The notes: generated from the letters alone by a model not told the origin. Counted from the stretch's first letter, positions 1 to 8,315 are shown. The stretch is 23,776 nt of DNA from Actinomycetota bacterium (GCA_947494085.1 CANLTP010000005.1:1-23776), one strand, 5' to 3'. Made by a program: numbers and translations.

Positions 1-20
1 CTCGAACAAAAAATGATTAC

Positions 21-44
21 ATTTTGTTATATAAAATTTTGTTA
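21..44. repeat. Pair of 9-bp direct repeats (ATTTTGTTA)
   Basis: ATTTTGTTA occurs exactly at 21-29 and 36-44, 15 bp apart, in the AT-rich end of the window just past the stop of the M24 peptidase gene. It could be a pair of protein-binding half sites for a gene that starts to the left. The region is so AT-rich that chance is a serious alternative. Confidence 0.25.
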
Positions 45-63
45 CAAACTACCCGCAGGTAAA

Positions 64-1197
64 TCAGTTCGCGACTAAATCAGTTGGATGCTGGTTAATC
101 TTTCGGCCACCAGTTTCCTCAACAACAATAATGTCCTCAACTCTCACTCCAACTTTTCCGGGCCAGAAGACTGAAGGCTCGATTGTAAAAGTCATGCCGA
201 CTTCTAGAGGTGTGTGATCCTCTTCGGAGATGAATGGGAATTCGTGAACATCTAAACCGATGCAGTGGCCGGTGCGATGTCTAAACCAATCACCATAACC
301 ACCTTCAACAATTACATCACGAGTTGCTTTGTGAACCTGTGATGCCGGAACACCAGGTGCCACGGCTGCAATTCCAGCAGCTTGCGCCGCCATAACTAAT
401 TCATAAACCTTTTGATATTCACCAGAAGGGTCGCCAACAAAAACAGTTCTGCCAAAGTCTGCGCAGTAACCATTGATAACGGAGCCGAAGTCAAAGGAGA
501 CTCCCATGCCGCCAACAATTGGATTACTGCTTCTGCGATCAGAGGCATCACGATTATTTTTTGGTCCCATTGACCAGACTGCGGTGTCGAAAGATTCAGT
601 TTTTGATCCGCGTTCGTTCATCTGGAAATTAACTTCGGTCTTTAGATCAAGTTCGGTCACACCGATATTTACGCGACCTTCAACCTGAGCCAAAACTTCA
701 TCAACTAGGTAACAAGCCTTAGTCATTTCAGCAATTTCCTCAGCTGATTTAATTCGACGTAATTTGTTTACTAGCTCTTCCGCATTAACAATCGTTGCAT
801 CGGGGAAAACCTGCATGATGTGCATGATTGTTTCGCCCCATGTTCTGGAACTTACGGCAATCTTTTTTACCTTGCCGAAGCTCTCAGCAACCTTCTTAAA
901 TTTTGCATGAGCATCATCTAGCTCGCTAACCGTTGTGGTATTTGGATCAACACCATTTGGTGAGTCGAATTCAACGATCATTCGAGGAAGCACAAATTTC
1001 GGGTCATGCTTTGGATGCAAGAAGGCTCCTGCTACCCAGTGATGGGTGTATTGAACATTTCCAAAAGTGACTACGCGACGCTCGGTGCCAGTTAAATAAT
1101 CGAGATCAGCAGAATGCTTTGGAAGGAAGACTAAATCAACGCCCTCGGCTTCCATGAGTGCATAAAGCTTCGTCCTGCGCTCTTTGTAATCAAACAT
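64..1197 (-). CDS. M24 family metallopeptidase (Xaa-Pro peptidase / creatinase-like)
   Basis: A 377-residue protein of the pita-bread M24 family (aminopeptidase P, prolidase, creatinase). It has an N-terminal creatinase-like domain (about 1-145) and a C-terminal catalytic domain (about 150-377). All five expected metal ligands can be placed: D236 in SFDFG, D247 in CADFGRT, H311 in GHCIGLDVHE, E340 in TIEPS and E354 in RVEDI. It should therefore be an active dinuclear metal hydrolase, most likely a cytoplasmic dipeptidase or X-Pro peptidase. Creatinase-like or other amidohydrolase activity cannot be excluded. Its ATG shares one base with the stop of the preceding gene (TAATG), so translation is probably coupled to the NTF2-like gene. 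No separate ribosome-binding site is evident. Family is secure, substrate unknown. Confidence 0.9.
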   Translation of the reverse strand: MFDYKERRTKLYALMEAEGVDLVFLPKHSADLDYLTGTERRVVTFGNVQYTHHWVAGAFLHPKHDPKFVLPRMIVEFDSPNGVDPNTTTVSELDDAHAKFKKVAESFGKVKKIAVSSRTWGETIMHIMQVFPDATIVNAEELVNKLRRIKSAEEIAEMTKACYLVDEVLAQVEGRVNIGVTELDLKTEVNFQMNERGSKTESFDTAVWSMGPKNNRDASDRRSSNPIVGGMGVSFDFGSVINGYCADFGRTVFVGDPSGEYQKVYELVMAAQAAGIAAVAPGVPASQVHKATRDVIVEGGYGDWFRHRTGHCIGLDVHEFPFISEEDHTPLEVGMTFTIEPSVFWPGKVGVRVEDIIVVEETGGRKINQHPTDLVAN

Positions 1198-1589
1198 TAG
1201 AGTGGAAGTTCATCTTCGTGGTTATGGATTAACTGCCAGCCGACTGGAAACTTCTTCCAGATTCCAGTGTTTCGAACTTCGCGAGTTGGTGCAGAGCCAT
1301 TCTTATAAACAACTTTGAGATAGTGGCGAGCAATCGCAATATCTCCGTGCACTGTAATTACTGGATCAGTCGCATCGATTCGCTCAACTTGTGGCGCGTT
1401 TGGATCATTTGGACGACGTCCACGAACTTCATTCAATCCTTTTATTCCAAAGGCCATATCTCGCTCAGAAGAATCCCAAACAGTGCAATCTTCGTGGATG
1501 AATTGATCAATCTTTGGTCGGTCCTTTTCGATGAAACCTTCATACATGGTGAGAACACCGTTCCACATATATTCCTGATCTGCATTCAT
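1197..1589 (-). CDS. NTF2-like / SnoaL-type small protein
   Basis: A 130-residue protein with the look of the NTF2-like alpha+beta barrel superfamily (SnoaL, DUF4440): an N-terminal helix around MYEGFIEKDRPKIDQFIHEDC, then strands ending in TGIWKKFPVGWQLIHNHED. Members are small cytoplasmic enzymes or ligand-binding proteins; nothing here identifies the ligand. The ATG at 1589 follows a good AGGAG with 7-nt spacing. The stop overlaps the M24 start by one base, so the two products are probably made together, and the ligand may relate to the peptidase substrate (inference). The upstream DUF885 gene ends 44 bp away on the same strand. Confidence 0.8.
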   Translation of the reverse strand: MNADQEYMWNGVLTMYEGFIEKDRPKIDQFIHEDCTVWDSSERDMAFGIKGLNEVRGRRPNDPNAPQVERIDATDPVITVHGDIAIARHYLKVVYKNGSAPTREVRNTGIWKKFPVGWQLIHNHEDELPL

Positions 1590-1633
1590 TTTATTCTCCT
1601 TTTATTTTCGTATTATTCTTTAGTTTTGTTTGT

Positions 1634-3289
1634 TTAATTCTTTGCTTTTTCGATTGATGCAATCTCACTTGCATCATCTAAGTATTCAAAGCGCAGAAGC
1701 GATAGCGGCACATTTCCATTTAGCCAGAGGTAGTCATGGAATTCCTTCATATCAAAATCCTTATTATTTGCGCGTTGCTTTGAAACCGCATCAGAGAAGA
1801 GCTTGATGATCTGAGTCTTGCCGATTTGATAGGTCAAAGCTTGGCCTGGGCAAGATGAGAAGAACACTGCTTCTTCGTAAGCAGTTCCGTGATCCATAGG
1901 GACTTTACGCTCTAAATAGGCAGTTGCGGTTGGGATATCGATCTCGCCGGTTGCTAAAGCAACATCAACGATTACTCGCATCGCACGTAACTTCATAAAG
2001 TTATACATAACTGTCTTTGAGTGGACTGCATCGTCAAATAGTCCGGCAGCCAATAGAAGTTCTTCGTTATAGAAAGCAATTCCTTCATTCACGCCAGAGT
2101 CATAATAATGTCTACGTAATTTACGTTCGTGGCGCCATGAAATTGCTAGTTGTTGGTAGTGCGCACCTTCGTGAACAATTCCCGCTCTGGTATCGCGAGC
2201 ATTTGCTGCATAGAAATATGGCAATTGATCATGTGGTTTTGGAACATATGAATATCCATCTTCATCTACGCGAGATTGCCCAGTTAAATCATCAGTAACA
2301 CCAAGCCACTTGATCGGCGCCAAATACGTTGGAAGTGGCGCAGTTAGATAGTGCTTCAAAGAGCTTGGTTGGGAGAGAATTCCCTCGTTCTCATAGAAAT
2401 CACGGACTTTTACTTCAGCAGCTGCCTCATTTGCAACCTGTTCTACATCCGTTTTAGGAATTGGTGGAACTACAACTTTGCGATACTTATTGGCAGTTAA
2501 ATGCTCGAGTGTTACTGCTCGATCCCATTCGATTTCACCAATCAGACGAAGCTCTTTAGTGTTAAATGGAACCAGCGCAATATTGTTAAAGAACCACTCG
2601 TATTTCTCTTTACCGATTGCCTTGATTGGCTTCATCGAACCTAAGTTCTTCTTTAGCCACTCTCTAAATTCGATAAAGGCAGCAATCGCAGGTTCAGCCG
2701 CACTCTTTAATTCTGCGGCGAGGTTGGCATCTACTAATTTCCCAAGTTCACTTACAGTCGTAGAAACTTGCTCTTCAATGTTTTCGAGTAATTCAATTGC
2801 AACAGTGGCATATGGTCCTACCGAGTTACCTTCTAAATTACTGCGACCGTTATCTAAAATTTCTTTAGTATTTCCCAAGATAAATATCGCTTCTTTTACT
2901 TCCTTAGCAGTAATTTTTAATGGGAGAAGTAGATCAAATAAAACACCAATTGTTTGGTCGATATAAAAGCGAGGTTGTTCTTGCCAAATCTTTATATGGT
3001 CTAGCTCCCAATAAACTCTATGGATAGCGCTGCCAATTAATTGATAATCAATCCAGCTAGCTTTATCAACCTTTAATGAAGCAGATGTTCCAACATCAAT
3101 TGATTTCCAGCGGCTCGCAAAGTTCTTGATATCGGTGCGATATTTTGCAACATCATTGGCTGACCAAGCTGGTTTCCAATTGGCTACTCGTTCAAGTCGA
3201 GGAATATCGTCATGCGATCTTGGTTGTTGCAAAGTTCGCCAGTTCCAGAAATCTGAACCAAGTTTCTCGATTTCGATAGCTAAACTCAT
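1634..3289 (-). CDS. DUF885 family metallopeptidase-like protein
   Basis: A 551-residue, mostly helical protein of the DUF885 family, which resembles zinc carboxypeptidases/oligopeptidases. Three signature regions are visible. HEGAHYQQL at 373-381 contains a textbook HExxH zinc motif, where many relatives carry HExxPGH. NEGIAFYNEELL begins at 401, and its E402 is a plausible third zinc ligand. SSCPGQALTYQIGK lies near 478-491. There is no signal peptide, so it should act in the cytoplasm on imported peptides or similar substrates. ATG at 3289 is preceded by GGGGGAG, a usable ribosome-binding site. It is followed by the NTF2-like and M24 genes, so the three may form one peptide-processing unit. 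Hydrolytic activity is inferred from the motif. Confidence 0.85.
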   Translation of the reverse strand: MSLAIEIEKLGSDFWNWRTLQQPRSHDDIPRLERVANWKPAWSANDVAKYRTDIKNFASRWKSIDVGTSASLKVDKASWIDYQLIGSAIHRVYWELDHIKIWQEQPRFYIDQTIGVLFDLLLPLKITAKEVKEAIFILGNTKEILDNGRSNLEGNSVGPYATVAIELLENIEEQVSTTVSELGKLVDANLAAELKSAAEPAIAAFIEFREWLKKNLGSMKPIKAIGKEKYEWFFNNIALVPFNTKELRLIGEIEWDRAVTLEHLTANKYRKVVVPPIPKTDVEQVANEAAAEVKVRDFYENEGILSQPSSLKHYLTAPLPTYLAPIKWLGVTDDLTGQSRVDEDGYSYVPKPHDQLPYFYAANARDTRAGIVHEGAHYQQLAISWRHERKLRRHYYDSGVNEGIAFYNEELLLAAGLFDDAVHSKTVMYNFMKLRAMRVIVDVALATGEIDIPTATAYLERKVPMDHGTAYEEAVFFSSCPGQALTYQIGKTQIIKLFSDAVSKQRANNKDFDMKEFHDYLWLNGNVPLSLLRFEYLDDASEIASIEKAKN

Positions 3290-3319
3290 CGCTCCCCCAA
3301 TATTGGCTTTTGCTGCTTC

Positions 3320-3354
3320 CGAAATACTAGTTCAAATTTTGAAAGTTATGAAGA
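3320..3354 (-). promoter_or_regulatory. Possible promoter with 13-bp palindrome upstream of the DUF885 gene
   Basis: The 103-bp gap before the DUF885 gene contains a minus-strand TAGTAT (-10-like), with a weak TTCATA 17 nt upstream. The spacer between them includes the symmetric element TTCAAATTTTGAA at 3331-3343 (6-bp arms around one base). This could be an operator inside a promoter. The -35 match is poor, so this is tentative. Confidence 0.3.
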
Positions 3355-3392
3355 GCCTGGTGCGACACAATTCCTTGCGCAATGCGAACAAT

Positions 3393-4472
3393 TTAATATG
3401 GAAGAACTTTCTTTGGTTTGCCCTGCTTGTATTGGTTTAGCCATTCCAACTCAACGCCAAGAGCTGTTGCTGCGCTTAAGACCCAATTTGGGTTTCGAAG
3501 AAATTCGCGACCCAACATAACTGCATCTGCTTTTCCAGATTCGACAATGTCTTGCGCAAATTTTGGATCAGTGATTACACCCACCGCACAGGTCAACATC
3601 TTGCTTGCAGCTTTAACATCTTCGCTAAATCGAACTTGATAGCCAGGTGCTACTGGGTAAGTGATATCGGATTTGATTCCACCAGATGAGCAGTCAATTA
3701 GATCGACTCCCAATGGAAGTAGAACATTCGCAAGTGCGCTGTTCTCACTAGTGTCCCAACCGCCTTCAATCCAGTCATGAGAAGAGGTTCGCAGAAATAG
3801 CGGCATACCTGCTGGAATCACACTTCTAATTGCTTCTACTACTTCAAGTAAGAAACGAATTCGATTCTCAAATGAGCCACCATATTCATCACTTCGCTTA
3901 TTTGAAATTGGTGAGAAGAATGAGTGAATCAAATAGCCGTGAGCCCCATGTATTTCAATGACATCAAAGCCAGCTTCAACTGCTCTAATCGCAGCACTTC
4001 TATAATCCTCAATTATTGATTTAATATCTGCAACGGTAACCGCGCGCGGTGTTGGCAGTTTTCCAAATGCAACTTCACTTGGTGCAACTGCTTGCCAGCC
4101 GCCTTCTGCCGGCGAGACATAATCTTGACCTTGCCATGGCGCCGTGGTCGAACCCTTCTGTCCGGCATGCCAGAGTTGGATTCCGATTTTCGAACCTTGT
4201 TCATGAACAAAATTAACTATTGGCTTCCATGCTGCAACCTGTTCGTCATTCCAGATTCCAGTGTCGCGAAGTGTGGATCTAGCAGAGGGGGAAATTCCGG
4301 AGGCCTCAGTCATTACCAAGCCAACTTTTCCCATTGCATACTTGCCTAGGTGAATTAGATGCCAGTTATTTGGTAGGCCATCTACTGCAGAGTATTGGCA
4401 CATGGGTGAGAGCCAGATCCGATTAGGAATAACTAGTTCTCTTATTTTTATTTCGTCAAAAATACTTGGCAT
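3393..4472 (-). CDS. NADH:flavin oxidoreductase, Old Yellow Enzyme family (YqjM type)
   Basis: An FMN-dependent ene-reductase-like TIM barrel. Numbered from the ATG at 4472 (359 residues), it shows C25 and Y27 in SPMCQYS (the flavin-tuning Cys of the YqjM class), QLWHAG at 99-104, the substrate-binding pair H175/H178 in EIHGAHGYL with Y180, R228, and the C-terminal LGREFLRNP. It should reduce activated C=C bonds of enones or enoates using NAD(P)H. A TTG two codons upstream (4478) is also possible. I prefer ATG because no ribosome-binding site is present and a TACGAT -10 box ends exactly 6 nt before it, which fits a leaderless transcript. It is divergent from the DinB-like gene. The natural substrate cannot be told. 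Confidence 0.92.
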   Translation of the reverse strand: MPSIFDEIKIRELVIPNRIWLSPMCQYSAVDGLPNNWHLIHLGKYAMGKVGLVMTEASGISPSARSTLRDTGIWNDEQVAAWKPIVNFVHEQGSKIGIQLWHAGQKGSTTAPWQGQDYVSPAEGGWQAVAPSEVAFGKLPTPRAVTVADIKSIIEDYRSAAIRAVEAGFDVIEIHGAHGYLIHSFFSPISNKRSDEYGGSFENRIRFLLEVVEAIRSVIPAGMPLFLRTSSHDWIEGGWDTSENSALANVLLPLGVDLIDCSSGGIKSDITYPVAPGYQVRFSEDVKAASKMLTCAVGVITDPKFAQDIVESGKADAVMLGREFLRNPNWVLSAATALGVELEWLNQYKQGKPKKVLPY

Positions 4473-4478
4473 TTGCAA

Positions 4479-4484
4479 ATCGTA
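4479..4484 (-). promoter_or_regulatory. -10 box for a leaderless OYE transcript
   Basis: Minus-strand TACGAT (TANNNT type) is separated by exactly 6 nt from the ATG at 4472. Transcription starting 6-7 nt after the -10 box would begin at the start codon. No convincing -35 box is present. Confidence 0.45.
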
Positions 4485-4488
4485 TATC

Positions 4489-4517
4489 TTTACGCATCCA
4501 AAATATATAGATAGTGT
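4489..4517 (+). promoter_or_regulatory. Promoter for a leaderless DinB-like transcript
   Basis: TTTACG (4489-4494) and TAGTGT (4512-4517) are 17 bp apart. The -10 box is followed after 6 nt by ATG at 4524. The 45-51 bp divergent gap has no Shine-Dalgarno sequence on either strand. Confidence 0.45.
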
Positions 4518-4523
4518 ATGGAT

Positions 4524-5129
4524 ATGGAAAATTCTTCAAATTCTTTAAACGCAGGTAGTTGGGTTACTAAAGTTGCAGATGAGCTTGCAAGAGTGTTGCA
4601 GCCCACAGTTAATTTAGATTGGGAGATTAAAACTCCAGATTTAGATTGGACACAATCACAGACCGCGATTCACACAATGCGAGCCTGTCTTGAATATTCA
4701 TATCAGGTTGTCGGCAAGCGAATTGATACTTATCAACCAGTTCTCTTTGAGAAAAAAGAAAAGGCAACGCCTCCTGAATACTTACCAATGATCGCTACTG
4801 CAGCTCGAGTCCTTGAGAAAGTAGTAAAAGATGCAGACCCAAGTGACCGCGCTTGGCATGCATATGGCATTTCAGATGCTGTTGGATTTGCGGCAATGGG
4901 AGTCGTAGAAGTAAGTGTTCATACCTACGATCTTGCAAAGGGTTTTGGGATTGATTTTGTTCCTAATAATGAAGCAGCAGAATTTGCAATCAATCGAATC
5001 TTCTCTGGAACCACTGAATATCCAGCGCATAAATCACAAGGTGAACTACTGCTCTGGCTTGCTGGTCGAATTGAACTCTCTGGTGTTGCACGAAGAACTG
5101 GTTGGAAATGGAATGGCGTTCTCCGTTAA
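4524..5129 (+). CDS. DinB / mycothiol-dependent maleylpyruvate isomerase-like protein
   Basis: A four-helix-bundle protein of about 201 residues in the DinB/MDMPI superfamily, common in mycothiol-producing actinobacteria. The metal triad can be placed as H50 (in TAIHTMRA), E129 and H133 (in EVSVHTYDLA). The C-terminal LLLWLAGRIELSG segment is also typical of this group. Relatives act as thiol-dependent isomerases/transferases or have no known reaction, so the precise role is open. An ATG at 4518 is in frame, but the promoter spacing favours 4524. The gene stands alone on the plus strand, divergent from the OYE gene and convergent with the MFS gene 23 bp away. The short convergent gap has no convincing terminator. 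Confidence 0.82.
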   Translation: MENSSNSLNAGSWVTKVADELARVLQPTVNLDWEIKTPDLDWTQSQTAIHTMRACLEYSYQVVGKRIDTYQPVLFEKKEKATPPEYLPMIATAARVLEKVVKDADPSDRAWHAYGISDAVGFAAMGVVEVSVHTYDLAKGFGIDFVPNNEAAEFAINRIFSGTTEYPAHKSQGELLLWLAGRIELSGVARRTGWKWNGVLR

Positions 5130-5152
5130 CTGCTAGATAGAGAAAAGAAAAA

Positions 5153-6301
5153 CTAGCTTCGCCAATTCTTATAACTGTAAGTAAAGGATGCTGCAGATAG
5201 TCCTAAAAGCGTTGCGAGTGCAATCAAAAAGCCATTTATCCCAGCCATTTCTAAAATAAACCCAAGTATTGGTGGGAAGATAAATCCGCCGGCCATGATT
5301 GCCAACATCAAAACTGTTGTGGCAAGTGGGAATCCCGGTGTTTTTCGAGCAATCCAGCTTGAAGAGTTAGGAAAAATTGGTCCCAAAGATAAGCCACAAA
5401 TTGCTAACCCCAGGATCATGTGATCCTTGCTGAACATTGCGAAAGAGAACGGAAGTAGCGTTGCCAAGATGCAAACTAGGATTACTGTATGTGGTTCTAA
5501 ATATCTTGCGATGAAAACGCCCAAGAATCTGCCAGACGAGAAAAATAGGTAGAAAAATGCTGCGCTTAACGCCCCCGATTCTAAAGTTCCATCGGCGACC
5601 TTAATAATTGTTGGAAGCCAGGCAGCAATTGAATTCTCTAGGCCAGAATAAAAGACCACCGCCAGCAGAATTACAACTAATTGAAATTGATTCTGCTTCG
5701 TCTGTGATTTGTGGTCAAACTTTTCTACCCGCCACTCAGCACCTGTTAGAAATCTGGTTGCTACAAGCGATATTCCGATTGCTAAAATAATAATGGCTGG
5801 AATATTTGAAGATCCAAGTGTGCCAATAGTGAATGGGCCAGCTAGCGCACCAAAACCTGTTGCAGCACTTGCTAAATTCATTCGAACATGTGAGGCATTA
5901 CTACTTCGGGTAAAGAGCTGTAGTAAAGCAAGTCCGGTAGCACCATATCCAACTCCAGCGAAGCATCCTGAAAGAGTTAACAAAATTGAATTATTTAAGG
6001 TTACGACACCTATAAATCCGATGAATGCAATTACGATTCCGCGTTGTATAAACCAGATTAAATCCTTTTTTGGCCCAAAAACTTGAACTAAAACCGTGCC
6101 GATTAAAGTGTGCAGAGTAAAGCCAGCCAAAATAAGACCAGATGCAGAAATTGATAAATTGTTTCGCCCCGCAATCCAAGGGAGCATTGGGCCCCAACAA
6201 GTCGATGTGAACCCCATCATTGCAAATGCAACTGCTGCGCAGATAAATCCACGACTAGTTAGAATGCGCTCCGAGCCATCCGCTAATCGCTCTGTCGTCA
6301 T
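5153..6301 (-). CDS. MFS transporter, 12 TM
   Basis: A 382-residue major facilitator superfamily permease with twelve predictable membrane segments, six on either side of a hydrophilic loop around residues 190-205 (EWRVEKFDHKSQTKQNQ). The halves show the small-residue packing typical of MFS, for example GVGYGATGLALL and GLSLGPIFPN. The substrate cannot be read from sequence; overall it resembles sugar/organic-anion members. It lies 34 bp downstream of an SDR gene on the same strand and may carry that enzyme's substrate (inference). No clear ribosome-binding site precedes the ATG at 6301. A TAGGCT -10-like box sits exactly 6 nt upstream, so a leaderless internal transcript is possible beside read-through from the SDR gene. 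Confidence 0.88.
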   Translation of the reverse strand: MTTERLADGSERILTSRGFICAAVAFAMMGFTSTCWGPMLPWIAGRNNLSISASGLILAGFTLHTLIGTVLVQVFGPKKDLIWFIQRGIVIAFIGFIGVVTLNNSILLTLSGCFAGVGYGATGLALLQLFTRSSNASHVRMNLASAATGFGALAGPFTIGTLGSSNIPAIIILAIGISLVATRFLTGAEWRVEKFDHKSQTKQNQFQLVVILLAVVFYSGLENSIAAWLPTIIKVADGTLESGALSAAFFYLFFSSGRFLGVFIARYLEPHTVILVCILATLLPFSFAMFSKDHMILGLAICGLSLGPIFPNSSSWIARKTPGFPLATTVLMLAIMAGGFIFPPILGFILEMAGINGFLIALATLLGLSAASFTYSYKNWRS

Positions 6302-6307
6302 ATTTGT

Positions 6308-6313
6308 AGCCTA
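6308..6313 (-). promoter_or_regulatory. -10 box for a possible leaderless MFS transcript
   Basis: Minus-strand TAGGCT is followed by 6 nt and then the ATG at 6301, the same geometry as before the OYE and DinB-like genes. No good -35 box is seen. Confidence 0.35.
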
Positions 6314-6335
6314 GACTTATTTCTGCTCAATTTAC

Positions 6336-7136
6336 TTATTTTCCAGGAAGAATTACCGGAACTTGGATACTTAATCCGCCATCTATAGCAATTGATTGCC
6401 CAGTAATAAAGGCAGATTCACTCGAAACTAAGAAAACTGCTAAATCGCCTATCTCTGAACTCTTTGCAATTCTTCCGAGTGGATGGCCGGCACCCCAATC
6501 AGATAGAACTTCTTCAACACTTTTTTCGCCACGATGCATATCAGCAGATGTGCGCAACATTGGGGTGTCAACAGAGCCTGGAAGAATCGCATTTACTCTC
6601 ACATTGTCGATTGCAAGGTCAATTGCTGAAGCTCTAGTCAATGAATTGATTGCACCTTTAGATGCCGCATAGGCCACAACTGTTTTCTGGCTCATAAGTG
6701 ATTGGACCGATGAAATGTTTACAATCGAACCTGATTTTTGTGCAATCATAATTGGTGCGACATGTTTTGCTGTTAAAAACATAGATTTAACATTCACGTT
6801 AAAAGTTCTATCCCAAGTGTCTTCAGTCGTATCGACAACGCTTCCATATGTCTGAATTCCCGCACAATTGATTAAGCCGTCGATTCGACCGTATGTATCT
6901 TGAACTTTAGAAATGGCATCCTTTACTTGAGCCTCGTTACTAACATCTACTAAGTGCGAGCTAAATTTTGATCCTGAATTTGAATACTTCGAAGCTTGGC
7001 TTTTCAGAGATGATTCATCTAGATCCAGGGAAATTACTGTTGCATTAGTAGTCACAAATTTTTGAACGCAACCCTCACCTATGCCCTTGGCGCCGCCAGT
7101 AACGATTACAACTTTTCCGCTTAAATCGATGCTCAT
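6336..7136 (-). CDS. SDR family NAD-dependent oxidoreductase (sugar-dehydrogenase-like)
   Basis: A 266-residue classical short-chain dehydrogenase. The Rossmann motif TGGAKGIG is at 13-20, D38 at the end of beta-2 favours NAD+, and NCAG is near 90-93. The catalytic residues are N115, S142/S143, Y156 and K160 (YAASK). The NILPGSVDTPMLR-type segment and SSVQSLMSQ before the catalytic Tyr are shared with the SDR at 20398-21180. This suggests the same subfamily, which includes several aldose or polyol dehydrogenases. The ATG is preceded by GGAG at good spacing. It has a strong promoter of its own and is followed by the MFS gene. The exact substrate is unknown. Confidence 0.9.
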   Translation of the reverse strand: MSIDLSGKVVIVTGGAKGIGEGCVQKFVTTNATVISLDLDESSLKSQASKYSNSGSKFSSHLVDVSNEAQVKDAISKVQDTYGRIDGLINCAGIQTYGSVVDTTEDTWDRTFNVNVKSMFLTAKHVAPIMIAQKSGSIVNISSVQSLMSQKTVVAYAASKGAINSLTRASAIDLAIDNVRVNAILPGSVDTPMLRTSADMHRGEKSVEEVLSDWGAGHPLGRIAKSSEIGDLAVFLVSSESAFITGQSIAIDGGLSIQVPVILPGK

Positions 7137-7168
7137 TTTTGCTCCAGAAAATCAAAATTCAATATATT

Positions 7169-7197
7169 TTTATAATACAACAACTTGAGCATACCAA
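7169..7197 (-). promoter_or_regulatory. Sigma-70-type promoter for the SDR-MFS unit
   Basis: On the minus strand TTGGTA (7197-7192) and TATAAA (7174-7169) are separated by exactly 17 bp, about 33 bp before the SDR start codon. The spacing and an AT-rich discriminator make this the most likely promoter of the SDR and MFS genes. Confidence 0.6.
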
Positions 7198-7251
7198 TAT
7201 TAATGGACAAGGCCCTTGGTTCTTAAAGTTCTTACTAAGCAGGATATTGAG

Positions 7252-8214
7252 TTAACCCTGAATGAATCTCTCGATTGCCTCAAACCTACTCTTCCAAATC
7301 TCCTTACTAAGTCCACTTTCTGGTGCAAGATTCTCCGAGCCGTGGAATGCTCCTGGAAAAATTTTAAACTCAGTTGATACTCCCGAGTTCTCTAACCTTG
7401 TAAAAAACGATGAATTTTCATCTCTAAATAAATCAAATTCTCCGACGTCTGAATAGCATTGTGGGAGATTCGTTAAATTCTTTGATCTTATTGGTGCTGC
7501 ATATTCATCCGCACTCTTGCCCGACAAATACCATCCCCAAGCCTCTACATTTGCCTTACGATCCCAAACCCCAATATCAATAATCTCCTGTGATGACAAA
7601 GATGTGTTTGAGTCATCAATCATGGGGTAAATCGGCATCATATATTTAAATACATCCCTGCCCTGATCGCGTAACTTTAGGACTGTTCCCAATACTAATC
7701 CGCCTCCGGCCGAGCTTCCGTAAATGCCTAAGTTCGATAAATCTATTCCTAATGAATCTGAAGAATTAATAACCCAAGTTATTGCATCTAAGCAATCTTG
7801 AATTGCTGATGGGTAAGGAAACTCGGGAGCTTTTCTATACTCAATTGAGATAACCGTAAGTTTAAATTTCCGGACAAAGTTCAAGCAATTTAAATTTCCC
7901 GTTTCCAGGTTCCCCATGATCATTCCGCCGCCATGCACATAAATCAGAGAAGGCGCTGGAGTCATTTCTGACTTGCTTTTCGAGCGATAAAGCCGGAGAG
8001 GGATAATCTGATGTTCGTCGCCAGACGGGACAGTAAAATCAATCACTTCAACATCCGAATATTCGAGATCGGTCAATTTTTTTGTTATCGAATTGAGAGC
8101 CGTTCTGCGCTCAGACAAGTCATAAATTGCATTCAAGCCTCCGGGAAATTGCAATAGGAGATTCTCAAGAGCAGCCATCGATTCTGAGTCGATTTCACCT
8201 TTTGAATTCTTCAC
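7252..8214 (-). CDS. Alpha/beta hydrolase, hormone-sensitive-lipase-like esterase
   Basis: A 320-residue alpha/beta hydrolase of the HSL/Abhydrolase_3 group. The oxyanion-hole motif HGGG is at 94-97, and the nucleophile S168 is in GSSAG (the GxSAG elbow). A probable acid D261 lies in EFDLFRDE, and the catalytic H291 is in GAFHG. It should cleave short-chain or small-alcohol esters in the cytoplasm. The start is a GTG at 8214 after a run of six G residues acting as a G-rich ribosome-binding site; a later ATG at codon 13 is less likely. It ends 115 bp before the SDR gene. It is divergent from the solute-binding-protein gene, and the shared 132-bp gap contains a palindromic operator that could also affect this gene. 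Confidence 0.9.
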   Translation of the reverse strand: MKNSKGEIDSESMAALENLLLQFPGGLNAIYDLSERRTALNSITKKLTDLEYSDVEVIDFTVPSGDEHQIIPLRLYRSKSKSEMTPAPSLIYVHGGGMIMGNLETGNLNCLNFVRKFKLTVISIEYRKAPEFPYPSAIQDCLDAITWVINSSDSLGIDLSNLGIYGSSAGGGLVLGTVLKLRDQGRDVFKYMMPIYPMIDDSNTSLSSQEIIDIGVWDRKANVEAWGWYLSGKSADEYAAPIRSKNLTNLPQCYSDVGEFDLFRDENSSFFTRLENSGVSTEFKIFPGAFHGSENLAPESGLSKEIWKSRFEAIERFIQG

Positions 8215-8276
8215 TTGCCCCCCGAATCAGCCCAAATATAACCCTACTCGCTCATTTTTCATCCATAAATGCTATG

Positions 8277-8292
8277 AGTCAAACGATTGACT
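8277..8292. promoter_or_regulatory. LacI-type operator 1 (AGTCAAACGATTGACT)
   Basis: A 16-bp near-perfect palindrome with 6-bp arms around a central CG. The core TCAAnCGnTTGA also occurs twice in the control region at 19206 and 19258. Its right half forms the TTGACT -35 box of the plus-strand promoter, so a bound protein should repress the downstream solute-binding-protein/M81 operon. A central CG fits LacI-family proteins with a leucine in the hinge helix, like the one encoded at 22157. Confidence 0.6.
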
Positions 8293-8315
8293 TGGTTTTT
8301 CCTGTATGCGATACT
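8287..8315 (+). promoter_or_regulatory. Sigma-70-type promoter of the solute-binding-protein/M81 operon
   Basis: TTGACT (8287-8292) and GATACT (8310-8315) are spaced by exactly 17 bp and lie 31 bp before the start codon. The -35 hexamer is embedded in LacI-type operator 1. Confidence 0.7.

Noticed and set aside
2478..2966. 162-residue plus-strand frame opposite the DUF885 gene
   Set aside because: It is antisense to a well-supported protein, has no ribosome-binding site and no recognisable motif; it looks like a shadow of the real gene.
5130..5152. Terminator between the DinB-like and MFS genes
   Set aside because: Only GCTAG/CTAGC arms with a 16-nt A-rich loop are present, too weak to call.
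7208..7219. CAAGG-C-CCTTG palindrome after the esterase gene
   Set aside because: A one-base loop cannot form a terminator hairpin and no T-run follows; it has no second copy in the window.
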